From Candidatus Moraniibacteriota bacterium (GTDB lineage: Bacteria; Patescibacteriota; Minisyncoccia; Moranbacterales; UBA9337), in assembly GCA_018400055.1 (NCBI GenBank), contig JAGYNK010000083.1, forward strand, positions 1 through 5,035: a DNA stretch of 5,035 bases, read 5' to 3'. Positions 1-4,587 of the stretch are shown here, in pieces; the stretch's first letter is position 1; every line of letters begins with the position of its first letter. The position numbers were made by a program, and so were the translations under genes. Under the pieces are notes generated by a model. It saw only the letters and a list, made by a program, of their open reading frames with translations. It did no database searches and was not told where the DNA came from.

Positions 1-125
1 ACTATGCCTAACAAAAAGATGGTTATTTCTTCCATATTTTCCTCGCTCAGAATTGCATTTGAATCTTTTATAATTCCGGGAGTTAACACCATTAAAATAA
101 AAACTACTAAATAGATCCAATACAT
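1..125 (-). CDS. N-terminus of a hypothetical membrane protein (partial)
   Basis: An open minus-strand frame starts at an ATG at 123-125 and runs 41 codons without a stop to the left edge, so the gene is cut off. An in-frame TAA at 135-137 limits the start to this ATG or to a TTG two codons upstream; the ATG is preferred. No clear Shine-Dalgarno sequence precedes it. Residues 2-17 (YWIYLVVFILMVLTPG) form a hydrophobic segment typical of an N-terminal membrane anchor or signal. An acidic stretch follows (LSEENMEEI, about 31-39), and a second hydrophobic run (TIFLLGI) begins at the edge. This suggests a small protein with at least two membrane helices. It lies 115 bp downstream of galU on the same strand and could share its transcript. 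I do not recognise the family with certainty. The length is short, but the hydrophobic pattern makes a real gene more likely than chance. Confidence 0.5.
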   Translation of the reverse strand, partial: MYWIYLVVFILMVLTPGIIKDSNAILSEENMEEITIFLLGI

Positions 126-240
126 AAGCAAAGCTTATTTAAAAAATTTAAAAATTTTAATTAGCTGATAATATTTTGGTTTGAAATCAGAGAAATTAAA
201 ATAGGTCTGATTGTTTAAATAATCCACGGGGCCTCACCGG
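126..240. other. Gap between galU and the membrane-protein gene, with a GC-rich patch
   Basis: This gap is mostly A/T runs, including a weak imperfect hairpin (AGCTTATTTAAAA at 132-144 against TTTTAATTAGCT at 155-166) that might act in termination after galU. It ends in a strikingly GC-rich patch at 223-240 (CCACGGGGCCTCACCGG) directly abutting the galU stop codon. On the plus strand the patch resembles the 3' strand of a tRNA T-stem and acceptor followed by CC. No 5' half of a tRNA is present, so this is not a tRNA gene. No convincing promoter or classic GC-hairpin terminator was found. Confidence 0.3.
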
Positions 241-1107
241 TTAAATTTTCAAGTTTCTTAAATATTTTTTCAATTTATTTCTTACTTCAGGGTGTTTCAA
301 GCCCATTTGGATAGTGGCTTGAATAAAACCGAATTTATCCCCACAATCATATCTGGTTCCTTCAAATTCATAACCGTAAATCGGACGCTTATTTTTAATC
401 ATTCTGATAAAGGCGTTGGCCAGTCTTATTTCTCCGGCATCATTTCTTGATTCTTCCAATTTATCAAAAACTTCCGGTGTTATTATGTATTTTCCCACAG
501 CAATCAGATCGGAAGGAGCCTTTTCCGGATCAGGCTTTTCCACGAAACTTTTTATTTCATAAGTCCGATTATCCAATTTAACGGGATCCACCACTCCGAA
601 TTTGCTGATATCTTTTTTGGAAACTCTGGTTAGCGCTATGACTGGATCTTGATATTTTTTATAAATACTTATCAATTGTTTAATGCAAGGGGTTTTACTC
701 TCAACCAAATCATCTCCAAATAAAACCGCTACCGGCTCATTTTTTGAAACCAAGTGCCGAGCACAAAGAATGGCATGTCCGTCACCTAAAGGTTCCGGCT
801 GGCGTACGTAAGAAAATTTTGCCAGCTTGGCTATTCTCTTCACTTCTTGCAAGGATTTCTTTTTGTAATTTTTTTCTAAAGTATGCTCCAGTTCAAATGA
901 TGTGTCGAAATGGTCTTCTATGGCACGTTTTCCGCGACCGGTAACGAATATAATTTCTTCAATACCAGCCGTTACCGCTTCCTCCACTAAATACTGGATT
1001 ATCGGTTTATCCACAACGGACAGCATTTCTTTAGGCTGAGCTTTGGTAGCCGGCAAAAATCTGGTACCTGAACCGGCTACCGGCAAAATGGCTTTTTTAA
1101 TTTTCAT
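241..1107 (-). CDS. galU: UTP-glucose-1-phosphate uridylyltransferase
   Basis: This 288-residue cytoplasmic enzyme makes UDP-glucose from UTP and glucose-1-phosphate, feeding polysaccharide and glycan synthesis. It has the full nucleotidyltransferase fold of the GalU family. The N-terminal phosphate-binding motif AGSGTRFLPATKA (11-23) is followed by PKEML (25-29) and VDKPIIQYLVEEA (32-44). The base-binding PEPLGDGHAI is at 104-113, and FGDD (130-133) supplies the metal-binding aspartate. FVEKP (178-182), GKYIITPEVF (195-204), AGEIRLANA (214-222) and RYDCGDKFGF (252-261) complete the family signature. Length is normal for bacterial GalU (about 290-300). Minor departures from the usual consensus are AQPKEMLS, where I/M and P are common at the Q and S positions, and PLGDGHA instead of PLGLGHA. 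The start ATG at 1105-1107 opens directly on the conserved MKIKKAILPVAG, so the start is secure. Only a weak GAG precedes it. It lies 111 bp downstream of rmlA on the same strand, fitting a nucleotide-sugar cluster. Confidence 0.96.
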   Translation of the reverse strand: MKIKKAILPVAGSGTRFLPATKAQPKEMLSVVDKPIIQYLVEEAVTAGIEEIIFVTGRGKRAIEDHFDTSFELEHTLEKNYKKKSLQEVKRIAKLAKFSYVRQPEPLGDGHAILCARHLVSKNEPVAVLFGDDLVESKTPCIKQLISIYKKYQDPVIALTRVSKKDISKFGVVDPVKLDNRTYEIKSFVEKPDPEKAPSDLIAVGKYIITPEVFDKLEESRNDAGEIRLANAFIRMIKNKRPIYGYEFEGTRYDCGDKFGFIQATIQMGLKHPEVRNKLKKYLRNLKI

Positions 1108-1120
1108 AATTTTTTGTTCT

Positions 1121-1213
1121 CACGAATTTAAAAATCAGCCGCAAATCTACAAATAATAAATAAAATATTGATTAGGGAATTTACAAATTTGTAAAAAGAT
1201 TTGCACATTCGTG
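1121..1213. repeat. Nested inverted repeat between rmlA and galU
   Basis: Three pairs of complementary arms are nested here. CACGAAT (1121-1127) pairs with ATTCGTG (1207-1213), GCAAATCT (1141-1148) with AGATTTGC (1197-1204), and ACAAAT (1149-1154) with ATTTGT (1187-1192). Inside the right arm, 1180-1195 (TTTACAAATTTGTAAA) is itself a perfect 16-bp palindrome. The pairs are separated by small bulges and a loop of about 32 nt, so the rmlA-galU transcript could fold into a long imperfect hairpin. No transposase is associated. It could be a small miniature inverted-repeat element, an RNA-processing structure or an attenuator. The arms are directly visible; the role is unknown. Confidence 0.6.
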
Positions 1214-1218
1214 GTTAA

Positions 1219-2034
1219 TTAAATAAGTCTCTTTTTGGCCAATGCTTTCAATTCTTCATTAAATTCTTTTATGGCCTTATTGATAATCGGATCAAAATCC
1301 TTATAGATCTTTTTTTCTTTCACAACAGCTCCCGCCTCCAAAAGTGAATCAAAAGTTCCCGCGTCCAACCAAGCGCCTTTTATTTTATTAACTGCTAATT
1401 TTTTCATTTTTAAATATTTTTTATTGATATCGGTGACTTCAATTTCTCCTCTGCCTGAAGGAGAAAGTCTTTTGGCGATTTTCACCACATCGGAATCGTA
1501 AACATAAATGCCGGTTACGCAATAGCGACTTTTGGGTTTTTCCGGCTTTTCTTCAATGGATATGGCTTTCCCGTTTTTATCAAATTCCACAATGCCAAAG
1601 CGCTCCGGATCAGATACCTCTTTGGCGAAAATCATTCCGCCTTTTTTAAATGATTTTATATCTTGGGCTAAACGCGTGCTGTCTTCAAAAATATTATCTC
1701 CCAAAACCATAGCCACATTGTCATTGTCAATAAAATTCTCGCCCACAATAAAAGCGTCCGCTAACCCTTTGGGAACTTTCTGCACTTTAAACTCAAGATG
1801 AATATTGTATTTCTCAAAAATTGATCCTAGTAAATTCAAAAACTGTCCGGAATGGTCCGGCGCGACAATAATTAAAATTTCCTTAATTCCGGCTTTAATC
1901 AAAATATTCAGCGGATAAAAAATCATTTGCTTGTCATAAACCGGTAAAAGCTGTTTGGAAGTCGTGGCTGTTAGCGGAAACAAGCGCGTAGCGGTTCCTC
2001 CGGCCAGAATTATGCCTTTAATTTTTTTGGACAT
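1219..2034 (-). CDS. rmlA: Glucose-1-phosphate thymidylyltransferase (RmlA/RfbA family)
   Basis: RmlA joins dTTP and glucose-1-phosphate to give dTDP-glucose, the first step towards dTDP-L-rhamnose, in the cytoplasm. The 271-residue protein opens with KGIILAGGTATRLFPLT (6-22), a form of the G-x-G-T-R nucleotide-binding loop in which A replaces the second glycine. SKQLLPVYDKQMIFYPL (26-42) follows, which is strongly diagnostic of RmlA. Further signatures are VPKGLADAF (87-95, where Q is usual at D93), the metal-site LGDNIFE (111-117), ISIEEKP (158-164), VTGIYVYD (173-180), GRGEIEVTDIN (194-204) and WLDAGTFDSLLEAG (222-235). It is somewhat shorter than classic RmlA (about 290), with a lysine-rich, reduced C-terminal helical tail, so allosteric control by the end product may differ. 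The ATG at 2032-2034 lies just before the conserved motif. Upstream AAAGAT gives at best a weak ribosome site. It sits between glyA and galU, all on one strand. A related sugar-phosphate nucleotidyltransferase with another base preference is possible, but rmlD nearby supports rhamnose. Confidence 0.92.
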   Translation of the reverse strand: MSKKIKGIILAGGTATRLFPLTATTSKQLLPVYDKQMIFYPLNILIKAGIKEILIIVAPDHSGQFLNLLGSIFEKYNIHLEFKVQKVPKGLADAFIVGENFIDNDNVAMVLGDNIFEDSTRLAQDIKSFKKGGMIFAKEVSDPERFGIVEFDKNGKAISIEEKPEKPKSRYCVTGIYVYDSDVVKIAKRLSPSGRGEIEVTDINKKYLKMKKLAVNKIKGAWLDAGTFDSLLEAGAVVKEKKIYKDFDPIINKAIKEFNEELKALAKKRLI

Positions 2035-2063
2035 ATCTTTACTAATTATATTAAATTACGAAA

Positions 2064-2146
2064 TGTCATTGCGAGTCCCGTTATTCAAGGCATCAGCGCT
2101 ATTCGTTCGGGATTCTTCGCTCCACTATGTTTCGCTCAGAATGACA
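2064..2146. repeat. 83-bp palindrome-ended intergenic element (REP/MITE-like)
   Basis: The element begins TGTCATTGCGAG (2064-2075) and ends CTCAGAATGACA (2135-2146). The reverse complement of the end is TGTCATTCTGAG, so 10 of 12 positions match as terminal inverted repeats. A second inner pair, TCCCG (2076-2080) and CGGGA (2108-2112), plus AGCGCT (2095-2100), gives further fold-back potential. It is visibly richer in G+C than the gap around it. The motif TGTCATTCTGAGCGAA, read on the minus strand, is a familiar dispersed intergenic repeat in many bacterial genomes. It has no coding content and probably spreads with help from elsewhere. It lies between glyA and rmlA, where a transcribed copy would form a hairpin that could attenuate or process the message. 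Confidence 0.75.
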
Positions 2147-2208
2147 CATTTATTATGTTTTATAATTCAATGGAATATGCTAATAATTTCTCTTGATAAT
2201 TTCTGATT

Positions 2209-2257
2209 ATTAACTACTAATTACTAGTTACTGATTACTAGTTACCAATTACTAATA
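2209..2257. repeat. 7-bp degenerate tandem repeat overlapping the glyA 3' end
   Basis: The sequence repeats a 7-bp unit of the form RRTTACT (AATTACT, AGTTACT, GATTACT, AGTTACC, AATTACT), preceded by a more diverged copy AACTACT. It can also be read as a 14-bp unit ACTRATTACTAGTT at 2216-2229 and 2230-2243, with a third degraded copy at 2244-2257. The last repeat unit contains the glyA stop codon (TAG, 2252-2254) and final tyrosine codon. There are no unique spacers, so it is not a CRISPR array. Slipped-strand expansion is the likely origin. Confidence 0.8.
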
Positions 2258-3484
2258 AATCGGAAAATTTCTGCAAAACCTAGTCACTTCCTTTTTAATA
2301 TTTTTTAATTCTTTTTCATTCTTACTTTTTTCTACGGCTTGGTTTATCCAGTCGGCGATAATAACCATTTCTTTTTCTTTCATTCTCCTCGTAGTCACTG
2401 CCGGTGTTCCGATTCTGATTCCGCTGGGATCCATCGGATTTCTGGAATCATCGGGAATAACATTTTTATTTACCGTAAGTCCGGCTTTATCCAAAGCCAC
2501 TTCTGCCTCTTTCCCGGTAATTCCTTTACTTCCAAAAACATCTATTAAAAGCATATGGTTGTCCGTTCCTCCGAACATTATTTTAAATCCGTATTTTTTA
2601 AGCTCTTTTTCTAAAACTTTTGCATTTTTAATGATCTGCATGGCGTATTTTTTAAAATCAGGCCTTAACGCTTCTCCGAATGCGACCGTTTTGGCGGCAA
2701 TATTGTTCATATGCGGTCCGCCCTGAAATCCGGGAAAAGCAGCTTTGTCAATCGCTTTGGCATATTTTTCTTTACACATAATCATTCCCCCGCGCGGACC
2801 ACGCAAAGTTTTATGGGTAGTCGTAGTTACGATATCAAAATAAGGAACCGGATTGGAAACAGCTTTTCCGGCGATTAAACCGGCAATATGAGCAATATCT
2901 ATCATACTAATGGATTTTGCCTTTTTGGCAATAGCGCTGAATTTTCTGTAATTTAACTGACGTGTGTAAGCGGAAAAACCGGCTAAGATTAACTTAGGCT
3001 TTTCTTTAGTAGCTAGCTTTTCTAATTTAGCGTAATCTATTTTTCCATCCTTTTCGGTTTTATAACTGACGAAATTATATATTTCGGCGGAAAAAGTGGC
3101 CGGATGTCCGTGAGTCAAATGCCCCCCATGCGAAAGGTTCATTCCCAATATTTTGTCTCCCGGTTCTAACACTGCGTTATAAGCGATCATATTGGCCGGC
3201 GCGCCGGAAAGCGGCTGAACATTCACATGCTCCGCGTCAAACAATTTTTTCGCTCTTTCAATGGCTAATTTTTCCACCACATCCGTATATTCCTGCCCTC
3301 CGTAATATCTTCTACCCGGATAGCCCTCGCTGTATTTATTGGTAAAAACCGAACCCAGCGCTTCCCGCACTGCCGGTGAAGCGTAATTCTCCGAAGCGAT
3401 TAATTCTATCCCCTCCCTTTGCCTTTTCTCCTCATTTTTAACCGCCTGATAAACTTTTAAATCTTGTTTTTTTAAATAATTCAT
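2252..3484 (-). CDS. glyA: Serine hydroxymethyltransferase
   Basis: GlyA is a cytoplasmic pyridoxal-phosphate enzyme that converts serine and tetrahydrofolate to glycine and 5,10-methylene-tetrahydrofolate, the main source of one-carbon units. The 410-residue protein is full length (the E. coli enzyme is 417). Visible signatures include IELIASENYAS (26-36), NKYSEGYPGRRYYGG (49-63), and the substrate region LSHGGHLTHGHP (117-128). DIAHIAGLIAGK (196-207) supplies the Asp that contacts the cofactor ring nitrogen and the stacking His. The Schiff-base lysine lies in TTTTHKTLRGPRGG (220-233), at Lys225. FQGGPHMNNIAAKTVAF (253-269) follows, and SGIRIGTPAVTTR (354-366) holds the carboxylate-binding arginine. 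All key residues look intact. The ATG at 3482-3484 gives the usual short N-terminal helix; no Shine-Dalgarno sequence is seen, only A/T-rich leader. The stop codon lies inside a 7-bp tandem repeat, yet the C-terminal FCRNFPIY is family-like. It is transcribed towards rmlA, 217 bp away, and divergently from the orphan gene at 3671. Confidence 0.97.
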   Translation of the reverse strand: MNYLKKQDLKVYQAVKNEEKRQREGIELIASENYASPAVREALGSVFTNKYSEGYPGRRYYGGQEYTDVVEKLAIERAKKLFDAEHVNVQPLSGAPANMIAYNAVLEPGDKILGMNLSHGGHLTHGHPATFSAEIYNFVSYKTEKDGKIDYAKLEKLATKEKPKLILAGFSAYTRQLNYRKFSAIAKKAKSISMIDIAHIAGLIAGKAVSNPVPYFDIVTTTTHKTLRGPRGGMIMCKEKYAKAIDKAAFPGFQGGPHMNNIAAKTVAFGEALRPDFKKYAMQIIKNAKVLEKELKKYGFKIMFGGTDNHMLLIDVFGSKGITGKEAEVALDKAGLTVNKNVIPDDSRNPMDPSGIRIGTPAVTTRRMKEKEMVIIADWINQAVEKSKNEKELKNIKKEVTRFCRNFPIY

Positions 3485-3499
3485 TTATTTTTAAAATTA

Positions 3500-3527
3500 T
3501 TGCGTATTTACTTAAAAATGATATAAT
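3500..3527 (+). promoter_or_regulatory. Candidate sigma-70-type promoter, distal to the orphan gene
   Basis: An extended -10 element TGATATAAT (3519-3527) carries a perfect TATAAT. A partial -35 box, TTGCGT (3500-3505), lies 16 bp upstream. Transcription would begin near 3534, leaving a leader of about 135 nt before the gene at 3671. AT-rich sequence produces TATAAT often, so this is only a candidate. Confidence 0.35.
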
Positions 3528-3608
3528 TTTAATATATCACGAGATTATAGGACATACAAATTTATTGCTAGAAAGTTTTTTAACGCTTTTTAGATTTCTT
3601 AATAATTT
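3501..3608 (+). repeat. Left copy of a diverged direct repeat flanking the orphan gene
   Basis: Blocks in order are TGCGTATTT (3501-3509), ATCAC (3536-3540), TTGCTA (3565-3570), AACGCTT (3582-3588), TTTTAG (3588-3593), TTCTTAA (3596-3602) and AATTT (3604-3608). The same blocks, or near copies, recur in the same order and orientation at 4343-4430 beyond the orphan gene. Spacing between blocks differs by up to about 25 bp, so the copies have gained or lost bases. AT-rich composition makes chance similarity possible, but the 9-bp and two 7-bp identities in order favour common origin. Confidence 0.4.
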
Positions 3609-3611
3609 GTT

Positions 3612-3640
3612 TTTAGGTCAAGCATAACTTGTTATATAAT
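3612..3640 (+). promoter_or_regulatory. Candidate promoter proximal to the orphan gene
   Basis: A perfect TATAAT lies at 3635-3640, 30 bp before the ATG of the plus-strand gene, with TG at 3630-3631 a few bases upstream. The -35 region is poor: TTTAGG at 3612-3617 gives 17-bp spacing but little match to TTGACA. If used, it would give a short leader of about 20-25 nt. The position is good for the gene and the match is only moderate. Confidence 0.35.
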
Positions 3641-3670
3641 TACACAATTTAATAATTAACCAACAACAAT

Positions 3671-4339
3671 ATGAAAGAACAATATAAACCATCTAGGGAA
3701 GAAATAAAAAAAGCTGAGAAAATGATGACGGACGAGCAAAAAAATATGAGTGAGGAGAGAAAGCAAACTTATGAAGTAGGACGTGAGCATGGACACAAGG
3801 AAGCATCAGAGATGATTAAAAATGCGACCCGACGAGGAATATCGGAATTAGAAAACAAAAGACATATTGATCAAAGAAATGATCAATTATTAGACGTTAT
3901 AATTAAATGTGGGTTAAGTAAAAAAGCAGAAGATGCTCTTTTTCAACATGATATAGAGTATAATCCAAATAATGGTTTGCTTTATCCAACGAAAGTTATA
4001 TCAGAAGAGTTAATGATTGAATTGATTACAAAATTACCACATATTAGCAGTCTTGATGTTAGTGATAATAAAATGATTAATTTGAATATTGTTAAAAAAT
4101 TTTGGAAAAGATTTCCAAATGCTAATATATTTGCATATGGCGATTTTAATGGACAAGATTTAATGAAGGAATTAGACGAAGAACTTGGTGGCACAGTAAT
4201 AAATAATACTAAAAAAGATTATATACTAAGCTGTGAAAAGAAAGGTGAAGAATGTGGATATACAACATTTATAGGATTTGATTCAACGCCTAATGACATC
4301 TTAAATTTTTTACAACATAATTTTAATTGCATTAAATAA
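3671..4339 (+). CDS. Orphan protein with LRR-like units and charged helical N-terminus
   Basis: I do not recognise this 222-residue protein. It has no signal peptide or membrane segment, so it is probably cytoplasmic. Residues 1-66 are very rich in K, E and R and predicted helical (PSREEIKKAEKMMTDEQKNM and onward), possibly a coiled coil. Residues 71-100 look like a second helical unit. Residues 122-135 (LPHISSLDVSDNKM) fit the leucine-rich-repeat core LxxLxxLxLxxNxL closely. A weaker second unit, FPNANIFAYGDFN, begins 26 residues later at 148, a normal LRR spacing. The C-terminal part (about 165-222) has cysteines at 178, 185 and 220 and ends NFLQHNFNCIK. The ATG at 3671 follows an A/C-rich leader (CAACAACAAT) with no Shine-Dalgarno sequence. 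It is the only plus-strand gene here, appears more AT-rich than its neighbours, and is flanked by diverged direct repeats, which suggests insertion. A binding or scaffold role is plausible from LRRs, but no function is assigned. Reality of the gene is likely because it is long and open. Confidence 0.8.
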   Translation: MKEQYKPSREEIKKAEKMMTDEQKNMSEERKQTYEVGREHGHKEASEMIKNATRRGISELENKRHIDQRNDQLLDVIIKCGLSKKAEDALFQHDIEYNPNNGLLYPTKVISEELMIELITKLPHISSLDVSDNKMINLNIVKKFWKRFPNANIFAYGDFNGQDLMKELDEELGGTVINNTKKDYILSCEKKGEECGYTTFIGFDSTPNDILNFLQHNFNCIK

Positions 4340-4342
4340 TAG

Positions 4343-4430
4343 TGCGTATTTGATCACAGAAAATTAATGCTAACTAATTTTTCTCTCTTAAAAAATCCTT
4401 CAACGCTTCTTTTTTAGCTTCTTAAAAATT
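4343..4430 (+). repeat. Right copy of a diverged direct repeat flanking the orphan gene
   Basis: Blocks are TGCGTATTT (4343-4351), ATCAC (4353-4357), ATGCTA (4367-4372), AACGCTT (4402-4408), TTTTAG (4412-4417), TTCTTAA (4419-4425) and AATTT (4427-4431). This order and orientation match those at 3501-3608. The copy starts four bases after the orphan gene's stop codon. Spacing between the first and the AACGCTT block is 59 bp here against 81 bp on the left. The two copies would bracket the whole orphan gene and its proximal promoter. Confidence 0.4.
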
Positions 4431-4440
4431 TCATCAGCGC
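4374..4440 (-). pseudogene. Possible decayed copy of the rmlD 3' end
   Basis: Read on the minus strand, one frame gives ALMKFLRS and then a stop at 4414-4416. A shifted frame continues EAKKEALKDFLREKN to a stop at 4374-4376. Placed in series these resemble the real RmlD tail, KLKPLRSYKKALGEFLK, with a nonsense change at the tyrosine and a small frameshift. The matching DNA includes AGAAG-T/C-TA, AAGCG-T/C-TG and a TTTTTTAA stretch. The stretch is short and lysine-rich, so coincidence is possible. If real, it implies duplication of the rmlD end next to the orphan gene. Confidence 0.25.
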
Positions 4441-4469
4441 AACACATTAACTAAATTTCCAGGTCTTTC

Positions 4470-4511
4470 AAGAAATATAGATTTAAATATAGATTTAAAT
4501 CTATATTTCTT
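4470..4511. repeat. Perfect 19-bp hairpin made of three 12-bp units
   Basis: The left arm AAGAAATATAGATTTAAAT (4470-4488) and right arm ATTTAAATCTATATTTCTT (4493-4511) are exact reverse complements around a 4-nt ATAG loop. The same stretch is two direct copies of AAATATAGATTT (4473-4484, 4485-4496) followed by its inverted copy AAATCTATATTT (4497-4508). It lies between the convergent ends of the orphan gene and rmlD, so it could help stop transcription from either side. The stem is almost purely A/T, unlike a standard intrinsic terminator. A protein-binding site or a replication-slippage product are alternatives. Confidence 0.85.
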
Positions 4512-4528
4512 TCTTTCCACATTTATCT

Positions 4529-4578
4529 AAAATTAAAAGCGTCATTGAATAATAATATCCATGACGCCATATTTTTTT
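4529..4578. terminator. Probable bidirectional intrinsic terminator for rmlD and the orphan gene
   Basis: GCGTCAT (4539-4545) and ATGACGC (4561-4567) form a 7-bp perfect stem around a 15-nt loop, with a further G-C pair possible inside. On the minus strand the stem is followed at once by TTTTAATTTT (complement of 4529-4538), 20 bp past the rmlD stop codon, an ideal position. On the plus strand it is followed by CATA and seven Ts (4572-4578), so it could also stop transcription from the orphan gene. This is the clearest terminator in the window. Confidence 0.7.
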
Positions 4579-4587
4579 ACAATACTG

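Noticed and set aside
223..240. A tRNA gene next to galU
   Set aside because: Only a 3'-end-like fragment is present; no matching acceptor 5' strand, D-arm or anticodon arm is found on either side.
744..944. Plus-strand open frame of 66 codons
   Set aside because: It lies entirely antisense to conserved galU sequence, and its translation shows no family-like pattern.
1532..1801. Plus-strand open frame of 89 codons
   Set aside because: It is antisense to the core of rmlA, where the minus-strand frame carries all family motifs.
2045..2050. Minus-strand TATAAT as an rmlA promoter
   Set aside because: It lies about 10 bp before the start codon with no -35 box at proper spacing, and TATAAT is frequent by chance in such AT-rich DNA.
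1955..2206. Plus-strand open frame of 83 codons across the rmlA start and the 83-bp repeat
   Set aside because: Its content is the complement of the rmlA N-terminus plus a noncoding repeat, with no ribosome site.
2209..2257. CRISPR-like array
   Set aside because: The units are 7 bp and contiguous with no unique spacers.
2339..2548. Plus-strand open frame of 69 codons
   Set aside because: It is antisense to the conserved C-terminal part of glyA and rich in odd His/Ser runs.
3982..4194. Minus-strand open frame of 70 codons
   Set aside because: It is a shadow of the orphan plus-strand gene; the plus frame is longer and spans the region between plausible promoters and a terminator.
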